A DNA stretch of 13,233 bases from an uncultured Blautia sp. (GTDB lineage Bacteria; Bacillota; Clostridia; Lachnospirales; Lachnospiraceae), in the NCBI GenBank assembly GCA_900765525.1, contig CAAFRY010000311.1, positions 1 to 13,233 on the forward strand, in the 5' to 3' direction. This document shows, one piece after another, positions 1 to 8,082 of the stretch (the stretch's first letter is position 1; each line of letters starts with the position of its first letter). The notes beneath the pieces are model-generated. The model was not told where the DNA came from. It saw only the letters and a list, made by a program, of their open reading frames with translations, and made no database searches. A program made the translations under genes and the position numbers.

Positions 1-26
1 AAATAATAAATATCAGACAAAATTTT

Positions 27-55
27 TTGACACAACTCTAAAATTAGACTATAAT
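27..55 (+). promoter_or_regulatory. Consensus sigma-A promoter
   Basis: TTGACA at 27-32 and TATAAT at 50-55 are separated by 17 bp, a perfect match to the housekeeping promoter consensus. Transcription would start near 62, right at the foot of the hairpin at 63-105. It is the only obvious promoter upstream of the ATP-grasp operon, so it either drives that operon through the hairpin or makes a very short RNA. Confidence 0.8.
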
Positions 56-62
56 GTATACC

Positions 63-110
63 AAGAACAAGGGTGTTTACTTATTCGTTAAACCCCCTTG
101 TTCTTTTTTT
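63..110 (+). terminator. Intrinsic terminator or leader attenuator hairpin
   Basis: An 11-bp perfect stem (63-73 with 95-105) is extended by an imperfect inner stem (75-80 with 87-93) around a short loop. It ends in a seven-T run at 104-110. The shape is a classical Rho-independent terminator. It lies between the consensus promoter and the ATP-grasp gene, with the stem starting at about +1. It could end an upstream gene outside the window, or act as an attenuator or small RNA terminator for the promoter at 27-55. Confidence 0.8.
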
Positions 111-122
111 ATTTATTCCCTG

Positions 123-150
123 CCAAATGTCAAACATTTTCTGACATTGG
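123..150 (+). promoter_or_regulatory. Dyad just upstream of the ATP-grasp ribosome binding site
   Basis: CCAAATGTCA at 123-132 and TGACATTGG at 142-150 are inverted copies (one extra A in the left arm) around a 9-nt loop. There is no T-run, so it is not a terminator. Its place directly before the AGGGAGG ribosome binding site (about 161-167) fits either a protein operator or an RNA hairpin that influences translation. Function is inferred only. Confidence 0.4.
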
Positions 151-174
151 TGGTATTACGAGGGAGGTAGGTGT

Positions 175-1494
175 ATGAAGGATTTAGAATTATTTGACCA
201 CACAGATACTATTAACAAGCTGTTGGCACGATACGGGGTAAAATTCGGAATTTATAAAAATGGACAGTTTAAAGAACAGCTTTTCCCATTTGACCCCATT
301 CCCCGTATCATAGGTCAGGAGGAATTTTCTTATCTTGAGAAGGGGCTAAAACAGCGAGTGGTCGCATTGAACGAGTTTATCAAGGATATTTATGGTGCCA
401 AGCATATTATTCGGAATGGAATCATACCAGAGGAGTTTATTTTTTCTGGCAGCGGATATTTAGCACAATGTGATGGAGTTTTGCCTTCTAGAGGAATCTA
501 CACACATATAGCCGGTATTGATTTGGTCCAGGGAAAAGACAAAAACTGGTATGTTCTGGAAGATAATCTGCGGGTACCCTCCGGAGCTTCCTATCCCATG
601 ATTGCCAGAGAGCTCTCCAGACGTGCCAGTCCCAGGACTTTTGTTGAAAATCATCTGGAGGATAACCGGAACTATGCACAGCTTCTGCGGAAAACTATGG
701 ATTATGTGAATCCAGGAGGACATACGGTCATATTGACTCCGGGACGGTTTAATGCAGCATATTTTGAACATTCATATTTGGCAGAGCGGACCGGTGCCCA
801 TCTGGTCAGTGGAAATGAGCTTACGGTGGAAAATGACCATTTATATTTTAGGGACTACAGTGGGAAGAAAGAACCGGTGGGAGTAGTATACCGCCGCATC
901 TCTGATGAATTTTTAGACCCCATGACGTTTAACCGGGAGTCTCTTATTGGCATTCCCCATGTGTATGACATTTATCGGAAGGGAAATGTTGCTCTTATGA
1001 ATGCACCTGGCAACGGTGTGGCTGATGATAAGGGAATCTATTACTTTGTCCCCAAAATGATTCGTTACTATCTGAATGAGGAACCGATTCTTCAAAATGC
1101 TCCTACATATCTGCCTTACTATAAAGAGGATATGAAATATGTTCTGGAACACTTTGATGATATGGTTTTGAAGGATGTAGCAGAGGCCGGCGGCTATGGC
1201 GTTGTATTTGCTGAGAAAATGACGGCAAAAGAAAAGGAAGATTTTATAGAGCTGCTGAAACAGGAACCAAGACGGTTTATCGCACAGGAAGTCATTGATT
1301 TCCTGGATATTGAAATCATAGAGCGCAGCGGCACTGTGCCAAGAAAAGCAGACCTTCGTGCCTTTGTGCTGATAGCTGATGAGCCTATGGTTTGGAAAAG
1401 CGGCCTTACCAGATTTTCCAGAAATCCAGATTCTTTTATCGTCAATTCATCACAGGGAGGAGGATTTAAAGACACATGGGTATTATCTCGATAG
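175..1494 (+). CDS. Circularly permuted ATP-grasp protein (DUF404/DUF407 type, COG2308)
   Basis: The 439-aa protein shows the conserved blocks of the circularly permuted ATP-grasp type 2 family in order: YVLEDNLRVPSGASY (126-140), NAPGNGVADDK (276-286), KDVAEAGGYG (333-342), ADLRAFVL (392-399) and VNSSQGGGFKDTWVL (423-437). Family members are predicted amide- or peptide-bond-forming ligases (carboxylate to amine, using ATP), but the substrate is unknown. The ATG at 175 follows an AGGGAGG ribosome binding site. The length is slightly below the roughly 470-490 aa common in proteobacterial members. The 3' end overlaps the alpha-E gene by 19 bp, and the transglutaminase-like gene follows, the usual partners of this family. 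It is a soluble cytoplasmic protein with no signal peptide. Confidence 0.9.
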   Translation: MKDLELFDHTDTINKLLARYGVKFGIYKNGQFKEQLFPFDPIPRIIGQEEFSYLEKGLKQRVVALNEFIKDIYGAKHIIRNGIIPEEFIFSGSGYLAQCDGVLPSRGIYTHIAGIDLVQGKDKNWYVLEDNLRVPSGASYPMIARELSRRASPRTFVENHLEDNRNYAQLLRKTMDYVNPGGHTVILTPGRFNAAYFEHSYLAERTGAHLVSGNELTVENDHLYFRDYSGKKEPVGVVYRRISDEFLDPMTFNRESLIGIPHVYDIYRKGNVALMNAPGNGVADDKGIYYFVPKMIRYYLNEEPILQNAPTYLPYYKEDMKYVLEHFDDMVLKDVAEAGGYGVVFAEKMTAKEKEDFIELLKQEPRRFIAQEVIDFLDIEIIERSGTVPRKADLRAFVLIADEPMVWKSGLTRFSRNPDSFIVNSSQGGGFKDTWVLSR

Positions 1495-2144
1495 AAAACA
1501 CAGACCACCTTTATTGGCTGGGCAGATATATAGAGCGGGTTGGAACCACCATTGAGTTATTTGCAGAAAATTATGATTATACGCTGGACAGCGGTATCGG
1601 CAGATATGATGAATTCTGTCAAAAACTGGATATTCCTAATATATATACTTCCAGAGAACATTTTATCAAAGAATATTGTTTCGGTTCTGAAGACCCTAAT
1701 TCCATATGGTCTAATTTAATGCGTGCCTATGACAATGCTGTCGTACTCCGGGAGGAAATCAGCAGCGAAGCACTTTCTTATATCCAGCTTGCAGTATATG
1801 CTCTGAACAAGGCGAGAGAGTCAACTTCCCCTATGATTGAGCTGCAGGAGGTAGTAGATAATCTTCTTGCTTTTTGGGGACTGACAGATGACTGTATTGA
1901 TGATGAAAACACAAGGAACATTATTAAGATAGGAAAACGTGTAGAACGGTTAGACCTGTATGCCCGACTGCATATGCCACGAACAGAAATGCTGCGGGCA
2001 GTACACCGGCTGGCAGGCCGGATTGTCCGTACAAATTTAAGCTATAACACCAGCCGGCTGGCAGAACTGCATACCCTGGCAGAGGCTGAAGACATCGACT
2101 ATCGGAAAATAGTAACCGCAGTAGAAAATTTGTTGGAGGAGTGA
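1476..2144 (+). CDS. Alpha-E domain protein (DUF403), short form
   Basis: This 222-aa, mostly helical protein carries alpha-E family landmarks: HLYWLGRYIERV (11-22), DNAVVLREEIS (85-95) and GKRVERLDLYARL (152-164). The family has no proven activity. It is almost always next to circularly permuted ATP-grasp and transglutaminase-like genes, and is thought to assist or scaffold the ligase. The start overlaps the end of the ATP-grasp gene, and its GGAGG ribosome binding site lies inside that gene at about 1457-1463, so the two are probably translationally coupled. Many relatives have about 310 residues, so this one is clearly shorter, but both ends look intact and no frameshift is visible. Confidence 0.88.
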   Translation: MGIISIENTDHLYWLGRYIERVGTTIELFAENYDYTLDSGIGRYDEFCQKLDIPNIYTSREHFIKEYCFGSEDPNSIWSNLMRAYDNAVVLREEISSEALSYIQLAVYALNKARESTSPMIELQEVVDNLLAFWGLTDDCIDDENTRNIIKIGKRVERLDLYARLHMPRTEMLRAVHRLAGRIVRTNLSYNTSRLAELHTLAEAEDIDYRKIVTAVENLLEE

Positions 2145-2150
2145 CCTTTC

Positions 2151-2948
2151 ATGAAACAGCTTCATTTTGAATATGACATGACTCTGGCATTTGATTCTCT
2201 GGTGGAAAAACACCGGTTTACGCTGAAATGCTTTCCTCATACAGATGAAAGGCAGGAAATAAGCCAGCTTCATGTAGAAGTGTTTCCAAACGAGTTCTTG
2301 TGCAATGCACAGGATTCCTTTGGCAATTCCTGCATTTACGGATATGCAGAAGGACAGCATGACCATTTTTCTGTTCATGTGACAGGACATGCTAAGACGG
2401 GACTGGCCTCATATGAAACAGCGGAAGACATTCCAAACATCAGTATGTACAAATATCAGACACCTTATACCAAGCCAGGAGATTGCTTAAAAGCATACCG
2501 GCAGCAATTTGCATGGAAGGAAGAGACAACAGCCCTTGACAAAGCGCTGGTCTTTATGAAACAGCTATATCAGGACTTCCACTATGAACAGGGTGTCACA
2601 AATATTTCGACAACTGCAGAAGAAGCCCTCGTTTTGGGAAAAGGCGTCTGCCAGGACTACTCTCATATCATGTTATCTTTATGCCGCATGGAACGGATAC
2701 CTTCCCGCTACGTGGTGGGCATGCTGATGGGAGAAGGGCTCAGCCATGCGTGGGTAGAAATATGCAGCGGCGGCCGCTGGATTGCGCTGGACCCAACGAA
2801 TAACCTTGTAGTCGATACACAGCATATCAAAATTTCTTCCGGCAGAGATTATCAGGACTGCATTATTAATCAGGGCGTGTTTACCGGATTTGCCTCCCAG
2901 ACCCAGGAGATACAGGTATCTGTAAAAGAAATCATCCTCAAACCATGA
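2151..2948 (+). CDS. Transglutaminase-like cysteine enzyme
   Basis: The 265-aa protein has an N-terminal beta-rich region typical of bacterial transglutaminase-like proteins (about 1-85) and a core with the full catalytic triad: Cys167 in GKGVCQDYSH, His199 in LSHAWVE and Asp214 in WIALDPTNN. Most bacterial members are thought to act as peptidases, amidases or acyltransferases rather than true protein crosslinkers. The start lies 6 bp after the alpha-E stop, with GGAGGAG as ribosome binding site, making it the third gene of the operon. In this cassette it is predicted to cut or transfer what the ATP-grasp ligase builds. The proteasome-like Anbu gene that accompanies the trio in some proteobacteria is not downstream here. 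Confidence 0.9.
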   Translation: MKQLHFEYDMTLAFDSLVEKHRFTLKCFPHTDERQEISQLHVEVFPNEFLCNAQDSFGNSCIYGYAEGQHDHFSVHVTGHAKTGLASYETAEDIPNISMYKYQTPYTKPGDCLKAYRQQFAWKEETTALDKALVFMKQLYQDFHYEQGVTNISTTAEEALVLGKGVCQDYSHIMLSLCRMERIPSRYVVGMLMGEGLSHAWVEICSGGRWIALDPTNNLVVDTQHIKISSGRDYQDCIINQGVFTGFASQTQEIQVSVKEIILKP

Positions 2949-3066
2949 GATTTTTGCCCCTAGGAATAAATAAAGGAAGCCGATGGAGAACACCGAAGGA
3001 GAATCCAATAACAACTACGGATTTATAGATATGATTTAATCAGGTTGGGGAATTAAATGCCAGGAA
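2949..3066. other. Gap after the operon with no clear gene or terminator
   Basis: No terminator hairpin is visible behind the transglutaminase-like gene. A possible 18-codon ORF at 2983-3039 (MENTEGESNNNYGFIDMI) follows an AAAGGAAG sequence, but it is too short to judge and may be a gene remnant. Transcription from the upstream operon could therefore reach the leader region that begins near 3117. Confidence 0.4.
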
Positions 3067-3080
3067 TTGACAAAAAGCTC

Positions 3081-3110
3081 TTGATAAGAAGAAAGATTGT
3101 ACAGTATAAT
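3081..3110 (+). promoter_or_regulatory. Promoter of the repeat-containing leader and surface protein gene
   Basis: TTGATA at 3081-3086 and TATAAT at 3105-3110 are 18 bp apart, giving a start near 3117 and a 5' leader of about 30 nt before the leader ORF. A second TTGACA at 3067-3072 is too far away to pair with this -10. No other promoter with usable spacing is seen between here and the surface protein gene at 3359. Confidence 0.7.
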
Positions 3111-3146
3111 GTCTCTATCAATTCAAAGGAAAGGAGGCTGACTGGA

Positions 3147-3358
<212 letters not shown>

Positions 3359-3365
<7 letters not shown>

Positions 3366-5221
3366 AAATAAAAAAGAAAATTTTTGTGTGCATACTTTCA
3401 TTTCTATTGATAACTGGTCTTATATCTGTGCCGGTGTTTGCACTATCTGTAGGAAACAGTGGTGTCATATCTGGAATGACATGGGATTCCGATATTACAT
3501 TAACGGGAAAGGGAGTCATCCTTGGCGGCACTTTTAAGCAGACCATATATCATTCTGGCCTTATCGCTGGCGGAAGCTTTCCCGAAGGAAGTACAATCAT
3601 ATCAAATCCTGGTGCAGATTTTGGTTTGAAATTGGAAATTGAAAACTTAACTACTACGGAGTTAAGCTATACAGGAACTGAAGATTACACTCATAATAAT
3701 GGGGTGTATGACAATGGGATATACTCCCGTAATGGGGTTAGTTATCTGGTTATGCCTGTTAACACAGCGTATTCGTTTACACTGTCCCCTGGTTCAGGAT
3801 ATTATTTGCCGGATACCATTACCATCACGAAAAATAATGTGGCTTTGACTGCCGGAACAGATTATACATACGATTCAAGCACAGGAGAAGTACGTATCAA
3901 TGCCGGGCAAATTAACTATCCTATGGTATTGACTGCCAGTGCATCCGCCCATCAGCATATTTACGAAGAGGAGGTCGTTTCTGACGCTTATAAAGCTGCT
4001 GATGCCACCTGCGACACTGCCGCCGCCTATTATTACTCTTGTACTTGCGGCAAAGCAGGAACCGAAACCTTTTACGATGGTGAGCCTCTCGGTCATGACT
4101 GGGGAGAACCCAACTGGCAATGGACCAATGACGGAACCGCCGCAGCCGTAACTTTTACCTGCCAGCGTGATAACACACATACGCAAAGTCCTTCAGTAAA
4201 TATAGAGAGCACCACCACTGACCCGGATTGTACCAAAGATGGGCAGACGCTCTATACAGCAAGCGCAATCCTGGACGGAACAACATACACCAGTACAAAT
4301 ACGGTAAAAATCAGTATGCTGGGGCATACCGGAGGAACTGCCACCTGTCACAGTCAAAAGATTTGCGAACGCTGTCTGACTGGCTACGGTGAATTAAATC
4401 CTGAAAACCATGAGGGAGAAACGGAAATCAGGAACCGCACAGAGGCTTCCTGTACGGAAAAAGGATATTCCGGTGACACCTATTGTTTGGGCTGCGATAC
4501 AAAAATTGCCGACGGAACTGAGATTGATGTCCTTGGACACGATAGCGAAACCGTCGCAGCTAAAGCGGCCACTTGTAGAGAAGCAGGAAATATCTCTTAC
4601 TGGCACTGCAAAACCTGTGATAAGTATTTCAGCAATAAGGAGTGTACGGAGGAAATCACACAGGAAGATACCCTCATTCCCGCAACAGGACATAGGGAAA
4701 TCGAAGCCATCAGCGCCAAAGAAGCTACCTGCACTGGCACAGGAAATCCCCCTTACTGGCACTGCAAAACCTGTGATACGTATTTCAGCAATAAGGAGTG
4801 TACGGAGGAAATCACACAGGAAGATACCCTCATTTCCGCAACAGGACATGAGAAAGCAGAAATCACCGGTGCTAAAGAAGCCTCCTGCACAGCAGAGGGT
4901 TATACTGGAGATAAAATATGTACGATTTGTAAAGAAGTGATTGAAAAAGGGACTATTACCAAAAAGAAAGCCCATACTTACAAAGAGGGCAAGTGTACGG
5001 TATGTGGCACAGCGGACCCGAATTACAAAGCATCGGATTCAAAAAAACAGTCAGCGACAACCGTAACTGGAAGCTCAGTAGATTCGAATAAGACGAACAA
5101 CAGCAATACTAACTCTCCGCAAACCGGGGACAATACGCAAGCTGTTCTCTGGGTGGTGTTAATGGCAGGCGCTATTTTTGTTATCGCAGGAAGTCTTATC
5201 GTATATAAGAAAAAACAGTAA
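3359..5221 (+). CDS. Sortase-anchored Cys-rich repeat surface protein
   Basis: The 620-aa protein begins with a positively charged, hydrophobic signal peptide (about 1-29, ending VFA). It ends with a sorting signal: SPQTGD at 586-591, a membrane segment at about 596-615 and a KKKQ tail. It should be exported and covalently fixed to peptidoglycan. After a beta-rich region (30-195) come several 45-55-residue modules with paired cysteines (YYYSCTCGK, HCKTCDKYF, KICTICKEV, KCTVCG) and GH-type ends, common in clostridial surface proteins of unknown ligand. Two modules (about 409-445 and 461-497) are nearly identical. A Ser/Thr/Asn-rich stalk at 560-585 spans the wall. Ligand and role are unknown. 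Expression probably depends on the leader upstream. Confidence 0.85.
4585..4693 (+). repeat. Surface protein internal repeat, copy 1
   Basis: This 109-bp unit matches 4741-4849 at 104 positions, offset 156 bp (52 codons). It encodes the GNxxYWHCKTCDxYFSNK module. The similarity, including third codon positions, points to recent duplication or gene conversion. Confidence 0.95.
4741..4849 (+). repeat. Surface protein internal repeat, copy 2
   Basis: Second copy of the 109-bp unit at 4585-4693, differing at five bases and kept in frame. Recombination between the copies would remove or add exactly one 52-residue module. Confidence 0.95.
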
Positions 5222-5228
5222 ATCTCAG

Positions 5229-5269
5229 ACAAGGCAGTGACCTGAGTTTCTCCCAGGCCATTGCCTTGT
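5229..5269. terminator. Hairpin between convergent genes
   Basis: ACAAGGCAGTG at 5229-5239 pairs with CATTGCCTTGT at 5259-5269, with further pairing of CCTG and CAGG inside. It lies 8 bp behind the surface gene stop and faces the minus-strand ATPase gene. The following T-run is weak (TTCATGTTTTC), so the terminator may be modest. Confidence 0.55.
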
Positions 5270-5321
5270 TCATGTTTTCATTGTTCACTGACAGACTTTT
5301 CTTTTTGGGAAATTTATAGCG

Positions 5322-6662
5322 CTAAGCCCGCCGCTGTTCCAATGCCATCCCAATCAGCCGGTTTGTCTGGTCGGCCATGAACAAAGGAATATTCAGAACA
5401 TCATCATCTAACTTCAAATTGTCCAGAGAAAATCTAACACGCAGTTTGACCTGATTCGAAAATAGTTCCTTGAATTTTTTCAGGCTCTTGCTGGCAATGT
5501 TGGTTTCGGATTTGACTTCTACAGGGAAAATATCATTCTCTCGCTGAATAAGAAAATCCACTTCATAAGGGGGATTATTCTGGCTCCAGTATCGTGGAAC
5601 CACTTCAAACTGGGTAATCAAAGTCTGCAGCACAAAATTCTCTGTCAGTGCTCCCTTAAATTCTGTGAATAAGCGATTTCCTTCTCCAAAGGCCGTAGGA
5701 GCTAACTGAGCCAATCGGCGGAGCAGTCCTACATCTGCCAAATAAATCTTAAATGCAGAAAGGTCATCATAGGCTGCCACCGGCAGACCTGGAGCCGTAC
5801 TGCGGTAAATCTTATGCACCAGTCGTGCGTCGACAAGCCACTGCAGGGCATCCTCATATTCACGTGCCCTTGCTCCTTCTTTTACAACTTTGTAAAGAAA
5901 CTTCTTATTTTCCCTTGCCAGCTGAGAGGGTATAGATTTCCAAATCATAGAAATCTTAGGATATTCACTGATGTTAGGGTGCTTAGCAAAATCACGTTCA
6001 TAAGCATCAATAATTCCGGACAAGGCTTCCTGCATGGCAGAAACGTCTCTTGCTTCCGTCCACATCAGCACAGGTTCCGGCATACCTCCGGTGACATAGT
6101 ACATTTTCAATTTCTCATAAAGAGGATTGAAAAAAGCTTCTGGAATCGGTTCAATGACATCTACGTTTTCCAAATACCTGGCAAGATTTTCATCACCATT
6201 GGCAAGGAGAAATTCTGTGAAGGTCATTGGCTCAATCTGCATAAAGTTTACCTTGCCAACAGGAAAGGAAGATGGTTTTGCTAATGCAATTCCCAGCAGG
6301 GAACCAGCGCAGGCAATGTGATACTGAGGAGCATTTTCGCAGAAATATTTCATCGAGTTTATAACCTTTGGGCAGTCCTGTACCTCGTCAAAAATAATAA
6401 GTGTCTTTTCTGGAACAATTTTTTGGCCGCTGGCCAGCATTAAATTTTGCAGAAGACGATTTACATCCTTGGTGGTTTCAAAAAATTGTTTGTACTCTTC
6501 ATTCTCGTCAAAATTAAAGTACGCTGTATTTTCATAATAGCGGCTTCCAAATTCTTTAAGAATCCAGGTCTTTCCCACCTGTCGTACCCCTTTTAAGATT
6601 AGCGGTTTGCGGTAGGGAGATGCTTTCCAATCTAACAGCTTATCTAATATCAATCGCTCCAT
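5322..6662 (-). CDS. Stand-alone AAA ATPase with DUF4143 domain
   Basis: The 446-aa protein starts with an AAA-type ATPase domain: Walker A GVRQVGKT (25-32), Walker B LIIFDEVQ (88-95) and the CAGSLLG motif (118-124). The C-terminal part matches DUF4143, including the nuclease-fold-like pattern YEVDFLI (366-372) followed by VEVKSE (381-386), reminiscent of PD-(D/E)XK enzymes. The family is widespread in gut anaerobes and archaea, is often a single gene with patchy distribution, and has no settled function. The start ATG lies behind AGGAAG with suitable spacing. It has no operon partner: the surface gene is convergent and the XRE regulator divergent. Confidence 0.88.
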   Translation of the reverse strand: MERLILDKLLDWKASPYRKPLILKGVRQVGKTWILKEFGSRYYENTAYFNFDENEEYKQFFETTKDVNRLLQNLMLASGQKIVPEKTLIIFDEVQDCPKVINSMKYFCENAPQYHIACAGSLLGIALAKPSSFPVGKVNFMQIEPMTFTEFLLANGDENLARYLENVDVIEPIPEAFFNPLYEKLKMYYVTGGMPEPVLMWTEARDVSAMQEALSGIIDAYERDFAKHPNISEYPKISMIWKSIPSQLARENKKFLYKVVKEGARAREYEDALQWLVDARLVHKIYRSTAPGLPVAAYDDLSAFKIYLADVGLLRRLAQLAPTAFGEGNRLFTEFKGALTENFVLQTLITQFEVVPRYWSQNNPPYEVDFLIQRENDIFPVEVKSETNIASKSLKKFKELFSNQVKLRVRFSLDNLKLDDDVLNIPLFMADQTNRLIGMALEQRRA

Positions 6663-6674
6663 AGATACACTTCC

Positions 6675-6722
6675 TCACATTTTTATTATGTTTTTTGTGT
6701 TTCATAATCACACTTTTATTAT
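6675..6722. repeat. Direct repeats TCACAYTTTTATTAT in the divergent promoter region
   Basis: Two 15-bp copies, at 6675-6689 and 6708-6722, differ at one base and start 33 bp apart, about three helical turns. A partial third copy (TCACACTTTT) lies at 6790-6799. The region between the ATPase gene and the XRE regulator gene is AT-rich and must hold promoters for both directions. The repeats could be operator sites, but no clear -35/-10 pair could be assigned in either direction. Confidence 0.5.
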
Positions 6723-6936
6723 ATTATATGTGTAAAACTTTAAAAATACAACTCCCATCTCATAATTTTACATATTTCTGTGAGAAACATCACACTTTTC
6801 TATCCATTTGCGGACAACAAGAGCAAATTTCCCCTTGGTTGACTTTTTCTACCTAAAATTGAATTCTCTTCCATTGTTTCCTTTTTGAAAACCAAGTAAA
6901 ATGTACTCAGAAAACAAAGAAAAGAGGTGTTTATTC

Positions 6937-8082
6937 ATGAAAGAAATCCATCTGGGTCAAATTCTGGGGGAACACCGCCGGAAGCAAAAGGTAACTCAGG
7001 AAGAACTGGCCTGTTTTCTTGGCGTCTCTAAAGCGGCTGTTTCCAAATGGGAAACGGAAACCGCCTATCCGGATATCCTGATGCTTCCCAAACTGGCTTC
7101 TTTTTTCGATATTACCATAGATGAACTGCTGGGCTATGACCCTCAGCTTACCCCGGAGGAAATCTGCCGGATTCACAGCAGCCTGGCAAAGGAGTTCGCA
7201 AACCAGCCTTTCTCTCAGGCCCTGGAGCATTGCCGGGAATATATAAGGAAATATAGTTCCTGCTGGCCCTTTCTTTTTCAGGCCGGTTCCCTTTTCATTA
7301 ACCATATTGCTCTGTGTTCCTCTCCTGAAGAAACCCAGGCTTTGACTAAGGAAGCCCTGGAGCTTTTCAGAAAAGTAAAGACCCAGGCCCAGGACCCGAA
7401 TCTGTGCAATAATGCCCTGCAGATGGAAGCCTACTGCCTGCTGCTTTTGAACTGTCCCGAAGAAGTTCTGGACCTTCTCTCCGAAATGCCCTCTGTCACT
7501 GGCCCTTTCGAGCCCCTTCTTTCTTCCGCTTGGCAGATGACTGGCAATATGAAAGAGGCAAAACGTGTTTTGCAGATTGGCATTTATAAAGATATGCTGT
7601 CTATAATCAATCAGCTGCTCCCCTATATTCGTCTTTGCACAGATGATGCAGAGGCCCTGTTAGAAAGCTGCCGCCGCTTAAAAGGCTTTTGCTCTTTGTT
7701 TCATCTGGAAACCCTCCATCCGGGAGTTTTTCTTTCCTGTCTTCTCACCATGGCTCAGGAGCTTCTTATTATCGGAGAAAAGAACCAGTGTCTGGAGCTT
7801 CTGGAGGAGTATACATCACTGGCTGCCGGGGAAATTTATCCTTTAAAGCTCCATGGGGATGACTATTTCTCTTTCATTGACAGTTGGTTTGAAAAGACTT
7901 CTTCCTTAGGGGATTATCCCCCCAGAGATGAAGCTGTCATTCGCCGCAGTATTACCCAGGCTCTGACAGAGAATCCAGCCCTCAAAAGTCTGGAAAAGGA
8001 GCCAAAATTTCTGGAAATGGTTGAGAAATTAAAAGAAAAAGAACAGGAGGTGCACAGATATGGAAGCAATTCTTCTAAATAA
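6937..8082 (+). CDS. XRE-family regulator with helical C-terminal domain
   Basis: The 381-aa protein has an N-terminal helix-turn-helix of the Cro/C1 type (about 7-63, recognition helix around SKAAVSKWE 31-39, ending in the ITIDELLGY signature). A long Leu- and Cys-rich helical region of TPR character follows. I chose ATG 6937 over the in-frame ATG at 6901 because AGAGGTG lies 7 nt before it. The gene overlaps the ABC ATPase gene by 23 bp, so the regulator most likely controls this ABC unit in response to a ligand or partner sensed by its C-terminal part. The inverted copies CTTGGTT (6834-6840) and AACCAAG (about 6889-6896) upstream could be its own operator. Confidence 0.85.
   Translation: MKEIHLGQILGEHRRKQKVTQEELACFLGVSKAAVSKWETETAYPDILMLPKLASFFDITIDELLGYDPQLTPEEICRIHSSLAKEFANQPFSQALEHCREYIRKYSSCWPFLFQAGSLFINHIALCSSPEETQALTKEALELFRKVKTQAQDPNLCNNALQMEAYCLLLLNCPEEVLDLLSEMPSVTGPFEPLLSSAWQMTGNMKEAKRVLQIGIYKDMLSIINQLLPYIRLCTDDAEALLESCRRLKGFCSLFHLETLHPGVFLSCLLTMAQELLIIGEKNQCLELLEEYTSLAAGEIYPLKLHGDDYFSFIDSWFEKTSSLGDYPPRDEAVIRRSITQALTENPALKSLEKEPKFLEMVEKLKEKEQEVHRYGSNSSK

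Noticed and set aside
2945..3028. 27-codon ORF overlapping the transglutaminase stop in ATGA
   Set aside because: The overlap looks like coupling, but there is no ribosome binding site and the translation looks random.
4394..4975. Long ORFs on both strands inside the surface protein gene
   Set aside because: They are shadows of the repeated modules of the real gene, without a start site context or family similarity.
6839..6867. Promoter TTGACT before the XRE regulator
   Set aside because: No acceptable -10 lies 16-18 bp downstream; the nearest TAAAAT is only 9 bp away.
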